A DNA stretch of 64,000 bases. Origin: Hanleya hanleyi (Eukaryota > Mollusca > Polyplacophora > Lepidopleurida > Hanleyidae). Positions within the stretch are counted from its first letter, which is position 1. Each line of letters begins with the position of its first letter. The translations under genes were made by a program, and so were the position numbers. The stretch spans positions 372,001-436,000 of the forward strand of contig JAVTVY010017392.1 of the NCBI GenBank assembly GCA_036873755.1. The letters are read 5' to 3'. The notes below the pieces were generated by a model. The model saw nothing but the letters and a program-made list of their open reading frames with translations. It did no database searches and was not told the origin of the DNA. Of the stretch, positions 25,001 to 33,760 are shown in pieces.

Positions 25001-27153
25001 GTAACATATCATTTTTTAGGGCCATGATAATTACATTATCGCCGATGATGCCGCTAAACACACCGTTTCATTCTCTAGATTCGTGTTGTTCCTTATGGTC
25101 AGAAACTGGTACTTTAACAGCAGGCAGCGGTATCGGGTGTATTTATCGCTTCCTCCCGAACCACTTTATCTGCACTCCAACCACTCTGTTCGATATAACA
25201 TTTTCGGCCATAATCATAGTCTCCAAGGAAACCCGCAGTGAAAGGAAAATACGTATATAGCAGGCTTATTTTGGTTTATACCAGCGTTTATTCCAGAAGC
25301 ATATGTCAACGGTATGAAGCCAGATGTACTCGCCGATAAATTTGGTACCAGCTGGCCGGCATCACGTTCCCTGGATTACCTGAAGCCAACAGTAAACACG
25401 ATGGCTTTCAAAGACGGTGTCTTGATTATTTGTCGAATTCCACTTACCATTATGGAAGTCGTGTAATCTGGACTAAGCATCACCATAGTGTTATCTCTGC
25501 CTCTATACCGCTCCGGGGATATCTAATATCCATCGATGTGGGAAACCATCGATTTACGCTGGTTTATCTAATTTGGAAATGTCACACAGTCACGTTTCGC
25601 ATCTCCATTAAACCATCCCTGCTTGTACTGCGTCTTCCTATTGTGTCCGATGATATATCAGCTTACACGCTATATGCCTATAGATCCCTTTTCATCTTGC
25701 CATGTTTGCAGGATAGTTTACTATAATCATAGGGATATTTATATGTCTACTTACAGCTTATTCCTAATCATATATAAATAGTTGCCAGAAGACAGGAACC
25801 ATGGTACATGTAGTTCAATAACTCAGAGATATATTTCAAATGTATGCAGTAAGTCCTTCACCGTAGTTTGCGTTACATGACTCTAAAGTTCTGAATAACC
25901 TATGTGTTCCGACGATGGCACTGAGGCACACTGAGACAAATGTTCATTGGCTGTTATAACTCGATGAATTTATCATTCAATCCACGGGAGTAGACCAGGA
26001 TCATCTTGACGCCGCGAATCAGGGAATTTTTCAAAACATGCCAATTCTCCTCAAACTATTATCCAGATTCCTCAAAGTAGGATAAAACTAACGAGAATAT
26101 TGACATCTGACACAAACCATCATGTCTCAAAAATGTGGGTCTTTTAGATTTAACGGATCGACGGTGCAGATTGCTGGTAGAACTGGGGATTATCATTGTG
26201 CCCTGAAAGTTAATCTGTATTCACTTTTACCTAAACGGCAACCTTTATACATTAACTGCAGAGGAACCCCCCAAAAAAATTCTCTTCTCCCTCTTGAGCA
26301 TGTGACTGTGAAGACTCCATTTATCGGTTATACTGCCACTATTTCCTTCATATTTCACCTGAAGTGTTTTTACGGAAAACTGAACAAAATTTGACGGTGG
26401 AAAATTAGTCTTAAACCTAATAATTAATAAAAATATTCCAAAAGGACGCATGCAAAATAATGCAACATATCTAAAAAAAATAATACGGAGATCCCTTGTT
26501 TTTATTTAACTGTCTTTTCTAGCTTGACGAGTTATTTTGGAAGTTTAAAAATATTTGCTCTGTTACAAATGAACGTGATCTACTCCCTTAAAAGGTGTGT
26601 AATATTAACAAACAAGCTGGTCAGTAGACCCGAGTTGAAAGGCTCTGTTCATTGACCATTCACTGAAAATCAATGAACGAAAATTGATATGATTCCCCTA
26701 ATTCCTCGCAATATAAAATTTGACATGCCTAGCACCAGTGTGTTTCATATCTAGTTGATAAAATTATAATTATTTTAACTTTGAAAACAGATCATTGCTT
26801 AGCTGCTGAATACCAGATTAAACAATTTACACTCCGACACCAAATGCAGCTAATTCAATAATTCGATCTATAGTCATCCTGAGTAATATCCCAGATGATT
26901 TAGATGAATCTGTAAATGGAAATATTGAATTGTAATAGTCAATAAATAGCAGTAAAGGAATATGAAGACAGCATGTTGAGGAGCAGAAATTAAAACTTAC
27001 ATATTGGGAGAGATGTAAAATACATACAGCCTTACCTTTCATTTCCATGTCCTCGAGTAAATGTACAATAACATAGCCCTGTAATACATCTCCTGCCTGG
27101 CAAACTGCTCTTGGGTTAGTAATCACAATATCAAAGGCCTCTAGTTTACCCAT
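6697..27153 (-). CDS. Arrestin domain-containing protein (ARRDC / alpha-arrestin family), six coding exons
   Basis: Spliced gene read on the minus strand. Coding exons: 27153-27036, 15731-15600, 14672-14452, 8484-8302, 7496-7314 and 7080 onward (stop at 6697 if the last donor is not used). All introns are GT-AG and phases match (1,1,0,0,0). The product is about 406 aa, close to the roughly 400-415 aa of ARRDC2/ARRDC3. The start MGKLEAFDIV sits in a good context (AAGATGG). Family hallmarks are an N-terminal arrestin fold with LPSSFEGEYGYVRFSI followed by HKPW, and a C-terminal arrestin fold with ERRGYVPGE, IPPVPPS and IDIKYYVL. Known family role: cytosolic and endosomal adaptors that link membrane receptors and transporters to ubiquitin ligases. 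I see no PPxY motif in the readable C-terminus, so ligase recruitment is uncertain unless a further exon exists. The assignment to ARRDC is firm; the exact paralogue is not determinable by eye. Confidence 0.9.
7314..7496 (-). CDS. ARRDC exon 5
   Basis: This is 61 codons in phase 0, from IISFHASGKAKECKK to IDIKYYVL. The acceptor is ATTTCAG and the donor TTTTG|GTAAG. It includes the conserved W-S-G-D-x-L-S-I-P-P-V-P-P-S stretch and the I-D-I-x-Y strand of the C-terminal arrestin domain. It is separated from exon 6 by only 233 bp. Confidence 0.9.
8302..8484 (-). CDS. ARRDC exon 4
   Basis: This is 61 codons in phase 0, from EPIFGNDIATD through CCYCDQGAIFADLSLERRGY and VPGEAIQVHARIRN to CQVQLCQ. 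The start is set by the acceptor GAACAG|GAAC, because the acceptor six bases upstream would open onto an in-frame stop. The donor is TCAG|GTAGG. It begins the C-terminal arrestin domain. Confidence 0.9.
8636..9430 (+). mobile_element. 5'-truncated copy of the same LINE (RNase H to 3' tail), in an ARRDC intron
   Basis: It begins in the RNase H domain (GSKTK, then LSGKSSIF in a shifted frame). It has lost a segment around 8740 compared with the full element and continues as FCWLPSHVAIKGNTEADRM, SYSDFRPYIS and RRLFQSLWD (8763-9005). After more frameshifts it runs to the 3' end GCGACATTAAACCTG and (TC)n at about 9430. It lies in ARRDC intron 3, antisense to the gene, just upstream of exon 4. Confidence 0.88.
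9431..10125. other. ARRDC intron 3 sequence, nothing recognised
   Basis: AT-rich intronic sequence between the LINE copy and a MITE fragment. A 65-codon ORF at 9724-9921 has no motif. Confidence 0.4.
10126..10280 (+). mobile_element. TTAA-MITE 5' fragment
   Basis: It starts TTAACCCTATCTCCCCCGG and keeps GGGAGCTGAAACTTTCCACA and CCACCAGAAAATTT, the left-half landmarks of the 29.8-kb copy. The right half is lost. Confidence 0.7.
10861..11375 (-). mobile_element. 3' end of an L2/CR1-like LINE (second LINE family)
   Basis: On the minus strand a decayed C-terminal ORF reads NFQNYLTRQAAVHEYQTR, then YKIAGPREWNKIPPHL, an in-frame stop, and NSCSLFKSKLKLHLFHL before a stop at 11090-11088. This Y-x-T-R-Q-A, G-P-x-x-W-N-x-[IL]-P, F-K-x-K-L-K pattern is the conserved C-terminus of many CR1/L2-type ORF2 proteins. 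About 220 bp of 3' UTR follow, then GTGAATAAATCTAATC and (TAATC)n. The copy is 5'-truncated and has at least one nonsense mutation. It lies in ARRDC intron 3. Confidence 0.8.
11376..13444. other. ARRDC intron 3 sequence, no gene recognised
   Basis: About 2 kb of AT-rich intronic sequence without recognisable coding, RNA or repeat structure. ORFs of 60-70 codons (for example 12206-12406 and 12511-12717) carry no motif. Confidence 0.4.
13445..13573. mobile_element. 129-bp near-perfect hairpin (foldback MITE)
   Basis: The left arm begins TCACTACGTGAAATGGTCA and the right arm ends TGACCATTTCACGCAGTGA. Arms of about 60 nt pair almost throughout, sharing TTCCGGAAACCCGCC against GGCGGGTTTCCGGAA. 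The short loop TGTAGCTAC is itself palindromic. No coding capacity. The whole insertion lies in an ARRDC intron. Confidence 0.85.
13640..14111 (+). mobile_element. TTAA-MITE copy (left end missing)
   Basis: It contains GAGCTAGGGGGCTAAAACCT, ATCCAAGATGGCCGCTTTGA, TGACGTCACAGTGACGTCA (13747-13765), TATGCAAATAGGCTCAAAA homology, and the right end CCAGGCCAGGTAGGG followed by TTAA at 14112-14115. It lies 340 bp from ARRDC exon 3. Confidence 0.85.
14452..14672 (-). CDS. ARRDC exon 3
   Basis: The acceptor is TTACAG and the donor GCTCAG|GTTGGT. Its 221 nt carry the strongest signature of the family: HKFDFEYRLLPDLPSSFEG, then GYVRFSIKCSIHKPWKY. It ends in phase 0. A TTAA-flanked MITE lies about 340 bp downstream in the next intron. 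Confidence 0.93.
15600..15731 (-). CDS. ARRDC exon 2
   Basis: The acceptor is CCGTAG and the donor CCGG|GTAAG. It completes a Gly codon and encodes IHITFKGEGHVSFEDHDY and onward to YSLFSP. The motif F-K-G-E-G-H-x-x-F is typical of the arrestin N domain. Length is 132 nt, and the phase (1 to 1) agrees with both neighbours. Confidence 0.9.
15732..16250. other. ARRDC intron 1, no gene recognised
   Basis: AT-rich intronic sequence upstream of exon 2. Nothing identifiable was seen. Confidence 0.4.
16251..16328 (-). repeat. R1 3'-terminal motif (minus)
   Basis: The minus strand reads GGTCTTTGGATTATGGACGC, then TAATGGACGACGGCTGGATT and AAACGCTTGTAATT, almost identical to the 38.8-kb end, so this is one of the younger copies. 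It is preceded on the minus strand by TGGAAATGGAATA. Confidence 0.8.
17020..17488 (-). mobile_element. TTAA-MITE copy (reverse, left end degraded)
   Basis: It contains GTGGAGTACCAGAAAAGTGA, ATGACGCCACTGTGACGTCA (one CRE half changed), TTTTCTGGTAGAGCTTGAC and the end TCGCTCAGGTCAGATAGGG, followed by TTAA at 17489-17492. Confidence 0.8.
17493..20694. other. ARRDC intron 1, mostly unrecognised
   Basis: AT-rich sequence. At about 18392-18470 the minus strand ends in AATAAACTATATCTATCTAT, which looks like a retroposon 3' tail with a (TATC)n microsatellite, but no coding part could be tied to it. Nothing else was recognised; several ORFs of 60-90 codons have no motif. Confidence 0.4.
20695..21060 (-). 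repeat. Unknown interspersed repeat, copy 1 (inverted to 25.36-25.69 kb)
   Basis: On the minus strand it shares with 25355-25690 the blocks CGATTTACGCTGG (as a diverged match), AATTTGGAAATGTCACACAG, TTAAATCTTCCCTG-like and ATTGTGTCCGATGATATATC. Parallel ORFs read HRFTL..P/LIWKCHTV..ISIK, but both contain flanking noise; coding is unproven. Confidence 0.7.
22193..22312. repeat. 24-bp minisatellite, 5 units
   Basis: AGTTCTTTGTTAGGATGTAT plus GGGT, starting at 22193, 22217, 22241, 22265 and 22289. The first unit has one substitution and the last is incomplete. Because 24 is a multiple of 3, both strands show repetitive ORFs (SSLLGCMG on plus); these are not genes. Confidence 0.93.
22501..22556. 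repeat. Short palindrome (19-bp arms)
   Basis: TTGAGTAAGTTTTATATGT (22501-22519) is the exact reverse complement of 22538-22556. The loop is GCGAGCTTTAGCGAGCC. It probably marks a small palindromic MITE whose ends I could not fix. Confidence 0.75.
22561..23198. other. No gene recognised
   Basis: AT-rich intronic sequence of ARRDC intron 1. Nothing identifiable was seen. Confidence 0.35.
23199..23410 (+). mobile_element. TTAA-MITE 5' fragment
   Basis: TTAA (23199-23202) then CCCTATCTGACCTATCCAGG, a G13-14 run, AGCTAGGGGGCTGAAAGTTA, CCTTGGGTCAGGCTCTAC, GACCGCCATGATGG and TGACGTCACTTTC. The second half is absent. Confidence 0.78.
23411..23940. other. No gene recognised; ORFs on both strands
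   Basis: Overlapping ORFs of 94 (plus, 23623-23907) and 91 codons (minus, 23630-23905) occupy this stretch. The minus reading (LEKTQSTMLCREDSAVWMSP and following) has an element-like flavour, but I cannot place it. Confidence 0.35.
23941..24892 (+). mobile_element. Decayed R1 copy (RT plus 3' region)
   Basis: Frame 1 (23960-24250) gives a decayed fingers/palm segment, then FLFSYEIHLYAKISKDNHF and SLSFTKCHIYDLLALDNPYI (YIDD now altered). After a shift (24247-24453), ERNISEGPAYSVYISRLVTF continues. The 3' region with GTTGACCGCTTCTCTCTAGC AG and a diverged terminal motif ends near 24892. It lies in the first ARRDC intron. Confidence 0.83.
24893..25354. other. No gene recognised
   Basis: A 123-codon plus ORF (24889-25260) overlaps the R1 end and has no recognisable domain or composition bias. 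Confidence 0.35.
25355..25690 (+). repeat. Unknown interspersed repeat, copy 2
   Basis: Inverted and diverged relative to 20695-21060 (shared AATTTGGAAATGTCACACAG and GTGTCCGATGATATATCA). Together the two could form a loop-flanking inverted pair about 4.3 kb apart in ARRDC intron 1. Confidence 0.7.
25691..27035. other. ARRDC intron 1 proximal sequence
   Basis: AT-rich. No repeat or ORF with recognisable motif; a 90-codon ORF at 26122-26394 is unsupported. Confidence 0.4.
27036..27153 (-). CDS. ARRDC exon 1 (start codon)
   Basis: This exon encodes 39 codons plus one base, MGKLEAFDIV to MEMK. It starts at the ATG in AAGATGG and ends at GAAAG|GTAAG. An in-frame upstream Met at 27198 lies beyond a TTTTTCAG that looks like a 5'-UTR splice acceptor, so I prefer the MGKLEA start. 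The intron that follows is about 11.3 kb. Confidence 0.88.
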
Positions 27154-28010
27154 CTTGTCACCATAGGGCTGCTGAAGGCTGAAAAACAAGGCTAGCAATG
27201 TCCACTGTTCATCATGGTGGTAAATGTTTCCTCTTCCCTCTCACCGGCCATCTTCAAGCCCGCAGCAGATTGAGGATTGAGTAACTGCTGGGCGAGTCTA
27301 TTATAAACGAAACTAATGAGAAGGGGTGAAGGGTTCTCTCACGTTGGCTCAATAGCCCAAACACTCTCATTGTACTCCCGCCGATGGCTTTCTAACCTTT
27401 GGAGAGAAACAATGTTGGAGGGTCAGTCGGAAGGTTAATAGAAGTCTGTGATAAGGCTCAGGATGAATCGGAAAAGCGATATGGATTGGATTGAACTGTC
27501 ATGTTGACGAGCGGTCTCGACCACTTCACTCTATTGATGATCTAGAACTACTTATACTGCTTCGATTCTGTATGTGTGGTTAATTCACATTCCCAGACGT
27601 ACATCTGACATGTCTGAGCCGCCGTCAAAATAAAATCAACTGAACACAGTGGAGGGCGCTTCAGGTTAAACGAAATCATAACAGATAATCTGACTGTTTG
27701 AATAATATCTCACCGCATTCGATATCTTTTTACAGTATTCAACATTTTTTAGTTCAGTTCTTATTGCACATCTATGTATATCTCTCTGGCTAATGTCCTT
27801 CCAATTCCGAAAATATGCTAGGGACCTGGGCTGCCTTGGGGATCATCTGTTCACATTTCCCAATTGCTACCCCCAATGGCGATAATTTCTTACATCGGCT
27901 ATGCATACAGGGCGTGTATCCGATATCCAAGAAGCGGTCGTGCATTCTCAAGAAGCTCGACATTAAGAGTATGAAGATGTTTTCCGTGTCACTCTGGCAG
28001 TAACAACTAT
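27154..28010. other. Probable ARRDC 5' UTR/upstream region
   Basis: The minus strand just before the ATG has TTTTTCAGCCTTCAGCAG, a plausible 5'-UTR acceptor. GC rises around 27240-27300 (CTGCTGCGGGCTTGAAGATG). No TATA or other promoter element could be fixed. Confidence 0.35.
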
Positions 28011-28084
28011 AAACGTCAGATCCGACATTCAGTTATCCATAACAGAATTTCCGCGTCAATAATCCGTCAGTAATCGGAAGACAT
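28011..28084 (-). repeat. R1 3'-terminal motif (diverged)
   Basis: The minus strand reads GATTATTGACGCGGAAATTC, TGAATGTCGGATCTGACG and TTTATAG; same order as the R1 end but diverged. Confidence 0.6.
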
Positions 28085-28689
28085 GTTTCGTACGACAAAT
28101 AGGATCAATTATTTCAAGAGAGAAACGAGCAGCGGTTTTAGTGATGAGAGAAAACGTTATGGTGTTCGTTACATTAAATCCTTATCACTGGCCAATATTC
28201 CTTACACATGCCGTTTTCTAGAGCAAGTCCTAGCAGGCATAAAATAGAAGTGCCCATTCTCTGAATTGTATCTCATGAAATTAACCTCTGTTGGCATAGA
28301 AAACTGGTTGAGAGGTATCTAAGTTCGTGAACAAAATGGTCATAACTCAGAGGAAGTGATACCTTGAAACTAATAAGGTCAAGATGAATCGTTCGTCAAT
28401 TTTGTTGTCCTGTCTTTCATCTGAAAAATCGATCAAAAAAACAAACAAAAATGTTACTTTTCAAATTTGAGATTATTGGGACGTCACCGGGGTAGCTAAT
28501 GCACTGTTGTTGTTTTTCAGTTTGGCTTGGTTCGAATGTGTGCTCGAAATATTTAACCACATAGTTTAACAGCTCTAATGTCAACACGATCCTCTAAATC
28601 AGAGGTTGTACTTAGCAAACCTTAACCGGCGAAATTTAACATGCTTTTTCCTATTCAACCCATATGATACTAAAGGTACACCTCCTTAC

Positions 28690-28930
28690 GTACACTGTCG
28701 ATAGGCAATTTATCATGCCGAAGAACGATGATAAAGTTATTTTGCTATGAGGACTATATTGAACTGAGATTCAATTTCCACAACCAGAATTGGACTTCAA
28801 TGGCGAAGCTGTCTCGCGGGAATGGTAATTGGCCAAGAGGTGCGACCATATTGATTCTTTGGGAAGAAGTTTGTGTTGGATCTCTGTCTGTGCTGTGTTT
28901 AATATCCACTAGAGTTGGCTAGAACCGCTA
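28690..28930 (+). repeat. Array block P, copy 1
   Basis: GCCGAAGAACGATGATAAAG, TTGAACTGAGATTCAATTT and GTTTGTGTTGGATCTCTGTC match blocks at 42660-42880, 52495-52700 and 61955-62200. All are on the plus strand. It may be the leftmost trace of the large array. Confidence 0.65.
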
Positions 28931-29789
28931 TTACTCTTGCTGCCAACTCCTTTAATAAGTTGGTGATATTGGTTTCCAGTCGCTGAATAAATGTTCCGGG
29001 TTGCTGATGAGAAAGCCGGTTCGTCGGTGAGAGCAGCTGAATCGCATAACAAAATAAACAAGGTTTTCTAGTTTTTATTACGACATTATAGTGCACAGAC
29101 GAATATAAATTGATTCTTTTGGTATGTATAGTTCATGGGCATGACTGCTTTCTACCTGGGAAGGCAATTTTGAAGGAAATGACAGAATAGTATAGTATGG
29201 CTTGCGATACTCGAATTGAAGAATAACAGTAACTTACGCCTATCTTTCGATAAACAGACGATATATGGATATATCTAATTCCAGCAGGGGCAGCATATAC
29301 GATATTGATCCAGATTAGTGCAGAATAATGTGTTGTATTTCAACTCAGCACGCTAGGTAATTTTAATATCATCAGGTTGTATACGTCCTCCAGTTAGATA
29401 TACAGAGTTTATGAGGTTACAAACTATGATAATGGGAGAATGCCATCGTTCTTCATAAGCCTCTTTTCGCATAAATGCTTATCGGCTAAATTCGATGCAT
29501 TTTATGGCCTATCCTATTAGGACCGCCATGTTGCACCCATTTAAATAATAATGTACAAGACTGATCATGGGTATATTCAAACAGTTCCGTTTTTCCATGT
29601 TTTTCTTCCATTTTACTCACAGTTTGTTTAAAAATGACTAACAGTGATACACGAATTGTCAAGTGCGATGATGTAGTTCAAACTGTCGATAGTGGATATC
29701 TAGAGTACATGTTCCTCGGCCTTTGATTAATCATGTAGTGTGGCTATTCATTCGCAAGTTGGTATTCAAAACACCATGAATCCATCATG
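28931..29789. other. No gene recognised
   Basis: AT-rich sequence without recognisable features. Confidence 0.35.
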
Positions 29790-29793
29790 TTAA

Positions 29794-30377
29794 CCCTATC
29801 TGGCCTGGGCGATTTGGGGAGTATCGCAGCCTTGGGGGGGGGGGGCGGAAAGTGCCCCCTATATATTTTCGCTATCGCTAAGGCTAGAGGGCTGAAACTT
29901 ACCACACTATATCTTTGGGTCAAGCTCTACCAGAAAATGTAAAAAAAAATCCAAGATGGCCGCCATGATGACGTCACTGTGACGTCATTTTCAAAAAGAG
30001 CATTTTTGGACGATTTTCGGTCAAAATCGTCGATTTTTGTATTTTTGTTTTTTCTTCGCAAAAACTGCATGATAAATTAGTAAATAATAATCTGATATGA
30101 AATAAAATAAGTTTTATCCACTTTTCCGTAGAGAAAAGCAAAATTTTGAAGAAATATGACGAAAGCATAACTTTTTCTGGTACCCCATATGGCCGCCATT
30201 TTGAATTTAGCCATGATCCTCCGCTCGTGGGGTTATGCAAATAGGCTCAAAATGACCCCAATACGATACCCTATAATGTCACGAATGTTTCAGCTCTCCA
30301 TTTTTTGGCGTTTCGGAGATATCGCAGACAGTTTGGTAGGAGGGCATTTTGGCCCCCCTCCCCCAGGCCTGGTAGGG
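29794..30377 (+). mobile_element. Complete TTAA-flanked MITE (piggyBac-like termini), 584 bp
   Basis: The left end is CCCTATCTGGCCTGGGCG and the right end, reverse-complemented, is CCCTACCAGGCCTGGGGG, each preceded by TTAA (29790-29793 and 30378-30381). piggyBac transposons are known to duplicate TTAA and to start with CCC(T/C). The interior holds a G/C-rich run next to each end, AAGATGGCCGCCATGATGAC, TGACGTCACTGTGACGTCA, and ATGGCCGCCATTTTGAATTT. No coding capacity; mobilisation would need a transposase elsewhere. Confidence 0.88.
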
Positions 30378-30489
30378 TTAATGGGGGAAGGGAGGGAGGG
30401 GGAACAAATCAGGGGGTGTTTTTTTGGTGATGCTAAGACATATGATTCAGAAAAATGCATCGAATCGCGTTGAATCAACTTGCTGAATT

Positions 30490-30737
30490 TTTGCGTAATT
30501 TTTGAAGAAATATGGCGAAAACATCACTTTTAAGGTACCCACACATGGCCGCCATTTTGAATTTACCCATGATCCTCTGCTCGGGGGGTCATGCAAATAG
30601 GCTTAAAATAACCCCAATATGATCATCGAAAAAGTCACGGAGTTTCAGCTCTCGATTTTTTGTCGTTCTGGAGATACAAGCAAAAAACCAACAGGGGGGA
30701 GGCGGAAAGTGCCCCCCCCCCCCCAGGCCAGGTAGGG
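30490..30737 (+). mobile_element. TTAA-MITE 3' half
   Basis: GAAGAAATATGGCGAAAACA through CACATGGCCGCCATTTTGAA to CCAGGCCAGGTAGGG and TTAA (30738-30741). It lies about 110 bp from the complete copy in the same orientation; the left half is missing. Confidence 0.82.
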
Positions 30738-30892
30738 TTAAAATAAATGGCAAATGACTGGGTTTAAGGGTGTAAGATATAAGCGACGGCATGTTTTTGG
30801 AATGTGGGTTGTTCAGAACACATGTGGGTAGGGCATGACGTGAGCTCCATCTTTTTCACTTGTTAACATACGGGGCAAATCATTTTGAACAA

Positions 30893-32205
30893 GAGAGAGA
30901 GCCAATTATGGTTTAAACTCGCGTTGAGTAATATTTCAGCTACATGTATACAGCGACGATGAAACGAAAATTCTTATCTAAGTGTGTCAAAAGATCAAGT
31001 AAAAATTCAGACAATCTAAAAGTGACCAGCATAACACATTAAAACGCCTATATACGTTTAAATTTATGAGACAAACCGATTTCCCTCAAATAACCTAAAA
31101 TAAAATCTACATTTACCCGACCAGGAAGACCATCTAAAGTAACTGCTTGATGAAAAGAATCTCTTACATTCTCAAAATCTACATAGTCGATCAAAATATG
31201 GTTCACTGTGAGTTTCTCATGACATGGAATACACATCGAAGCTGGTTCGTTGTTTAATAAATGTTCGCGAGTGAGTCGTGAGTGACCGATTCTACAACGC
31301 CAGATTATAACGTGATCAAAACGTTTCTGAATGCCAAGAGGAGTATAACCTATAGTTTTCTAAAACTCATGAAGCTTGTTGTCAAACTCATCATCTCATA
31401 GAGATTGAAACAGCTTTCTCGTATAGGCACAGATACACGATCATAACTCGCTATACGAGACTCCATGATGTCATCTAGTGCTGCTTTGGTCTTTGCATCT
31501 GCATCAGTATTTTCTGCGATGTCAACATGACTAGGTAACCAGCAAAAAACAATATTGAACAGCTGTTCAACTCTACGGTAATATAACTTTAGAATATTCA
31601 GGATGGATGGGTGAGTTGTGGATCTATTCATGAACGCTTGGTGGCATGACAGAGAGTCTGAGAAATTGACCTACTTTTAATTGTGCAGGACCGAATATAT
31701 TCTAATTCCGCCAAAAGAGCGTAGGCTTCAGTAGTAAAAATAGAACTCTTGTCTGGTAATCGATAGGTTTTGGTTTTGGAACCAAAATTAGTAGAACACG
31801 CCACTTAGTCGCCATCTTTGGAACCTTCAGTATATATAGCTTGATGCGACTCATTGGATCAAATTATCGTCGATACATTAATTCATTTGCGTCAGCCTTT
31901 TTAAATCTCGTAAGTGTAATATCCATTTGTGGCTTGACTAACTTCCAAGGTGGAATGGCAAAAGTTTGTAAGATAAAATCTGATCAAGACCAATACCAGC
32001 TGCAATAATGTGTGGTTTAATACGAATACCAAGAGGTGGAGTTGAGGCTTAAAAACAGTTATATGCGCTATTTAAACAATTTCACCGCAACACAATATGC
32101 TGAAATCATCAACAAAGAGCGAACCCTCAATGGATTTCGAAACTTCGGCTGAGCTGTTGATCTTGATATTAAACAGAGTGGTGAACAAAATGCTGCCCCA
32201 CGAAC
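30893..32205 (-). mobile_element. Decayed copy of the same LINE (RT fragment to 3' tail)
   Basis: The (GA)n at 30893 (TC on the minus strand) is followed by the family 3' end. Upstream, 31236-31048 encodes MCIPCHEKLTVNHILIDYVDF and 31631-31350 encodes an RNase H piece with FCWLPSHVDIAENTDADAK. Around 32205-32100, shifted frames give FNIKINSS and SLFVDDF, the RT active-site region, so a large part between RT and RNase H is deleted. Many stops and shifts mark it as old. Confidence 0.85.
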
Positions 32206-32257
32206 TATTAAAGGATAGGAAGGTCTTTCAAAATCCCATAATTCCAGGAGGTATCAT

Positions 32258-32464
32258 AAGCATTCCGCCCCCTCCCCCCCCCACCCCTCATTATTATTTT
32301 TATTCCTTGAGCTAGGCGGCTGAAACTCACCACACTATACCCTTAGGTCAAGCTCTACCAGAAAATGTAACAAAAACCAATATAACCGCTTTGGTGATGT
32401 CACAGAGACGTCATTTTCGTCAAAAACTTTTTTGGTTGATATTTCGGTCAGATGGCGGAAAACC
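32258..32464 (+). mobile_element. TTAA-MITE fragment
   Basis: GAGCTAGGCGGCTGAAACTC, CTTAGGTCAAGCTCTACCAG, and GTCACAGAGACGTCATTTTC with one CRE half mutated. It ends where the TTTAAAGG element begins and does not resume after it. Confidence 0.75.
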
Positions 32465-33760
32465 TTTAAAGGAATAGACAACATTTGGCAAACGTAAACT
32501 GCGACTGAAAACACAATCCAAACAGTGACCAAAAATATTTCTTTCCTATTTTTGAGATTCTTTCTAACGAAGAAAAATACTCCCAAACATCGGGAAAATG
32601 ACCAGATGTGTTGAATGAAGGGAGTCACCATCTTTATGAGCGGCCGAGATGATATTCACGTGACGACCAGCTCATGACGTCAAATGGCCTCTCTGCTGTT
32701 AGAGAGCAAACATGGCAGCAAGTGATTTTCAACTTTTTCCAAGGGTCCGACGCCTTGCATTTCCGGGAGTTTTAACCTGATTGACGACAATGGCTGGCTG
32801 GGCCAAACCATGCTTTCATCTACGCTGCTTGGGAGCAGTGTCGAGGGATACAAGAAGTCAGGCGTGTTCGAGCCTATTGAAGACGATCTACCGTAGAAAT
32901 CGGTCGAGGATTTCAATAAATCGGCTCTGCTGTAGGATATCATGTCATGAAACAATCGGCCAAGCACACGTACTGACTTTAGCTGACAAGGATTTCTTTC
33001 ATAAACTTTCTCAGGTAAATTTTCTCGAACGCTAGATATTTGGGTGAGTGTTTAACGGCCGTGTCATGCTGAACAGTTCAACGGTTGGAAAATTCTCCGG
33101 ACAATTTCTTCCCGGAGAAACGGCCCTCCAACTGAGGCAGATTTAGTTTCGTTTTCTGGCCGAGTGCCGGTCTTTGTTGAGGCTCGATTCTTTGAATTGG
33201 TAACACAGAAATCAGAATTATTCCCATTCTCGGTTACATTAAACAATCTCAGTGAGTTACTGCCGAATTATGTTGACGCATGTTCGCGTAGTCGTCAGCT
33301 GAAAAGTATTGGCCAAAAACGAAAGCATATTTTATCAGACAACTCGATGCTGTGTATTTTTTTTTTTTGACACTTAGACAGTCTAGACTGGCCGACAGAT
33401 CAAACCCGATTTCTCAACAACATGGATAAGATCATTGTTGTACAAACATCAGCCGGTATTTACAGGGTACAGAATACAAGAATGTATATATAGCCACACC
33501 TGCTTGCCTACCGGGCTGCGATTATTCCAATGCATGGCAATCTGCGTTTCCTCCCAGTTCACTGCAGTGTTCTGCGGACCTGTGACGTCACTAAACTTGC
33601 CGTAATGGCGGCGCCCTTACAAGCCACAGAATTTATCATTAACGGTTTCTTACTCGGTTGGCAAAAATTGCAAAATTGAAATAAAAATCGTTTTGGACAC
33701 TCCTGGCATTGTTCTTTCATTTGCAATATACGTTTATCAAAGGTGGTCTATTCCTTTAAA
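32465..33760. mobile_element. 1.3-kb element with long diverged terminal inverted repeats
   Basis: Left end TTTAAAGGAATAGACAACAT, right end (reverse complement) TTTAAAGGAATAGACCACCT. The similarity continues about 70 bp inward (AAACGTA, TGAAA.ACAAT, AGTG.CCAAAA). TGACGTCA sits inside near both ends (about 32673 and 33581). Interior ORFs (95 codons on minus at 32967-32680) have no recognisable transposase domain, so I read it as a non-autonomous DNA transposon. The duplicated target is unclear because TTTAAA is palindromic. Confidence 0.7.

Noticed and set aside
30189..30478. ORFs of 62-94 codons on both strands
   Set aside because: They lie inside and across the right end of the TTAA-MITE; Gly/Pro tracts come from its G/C runs.
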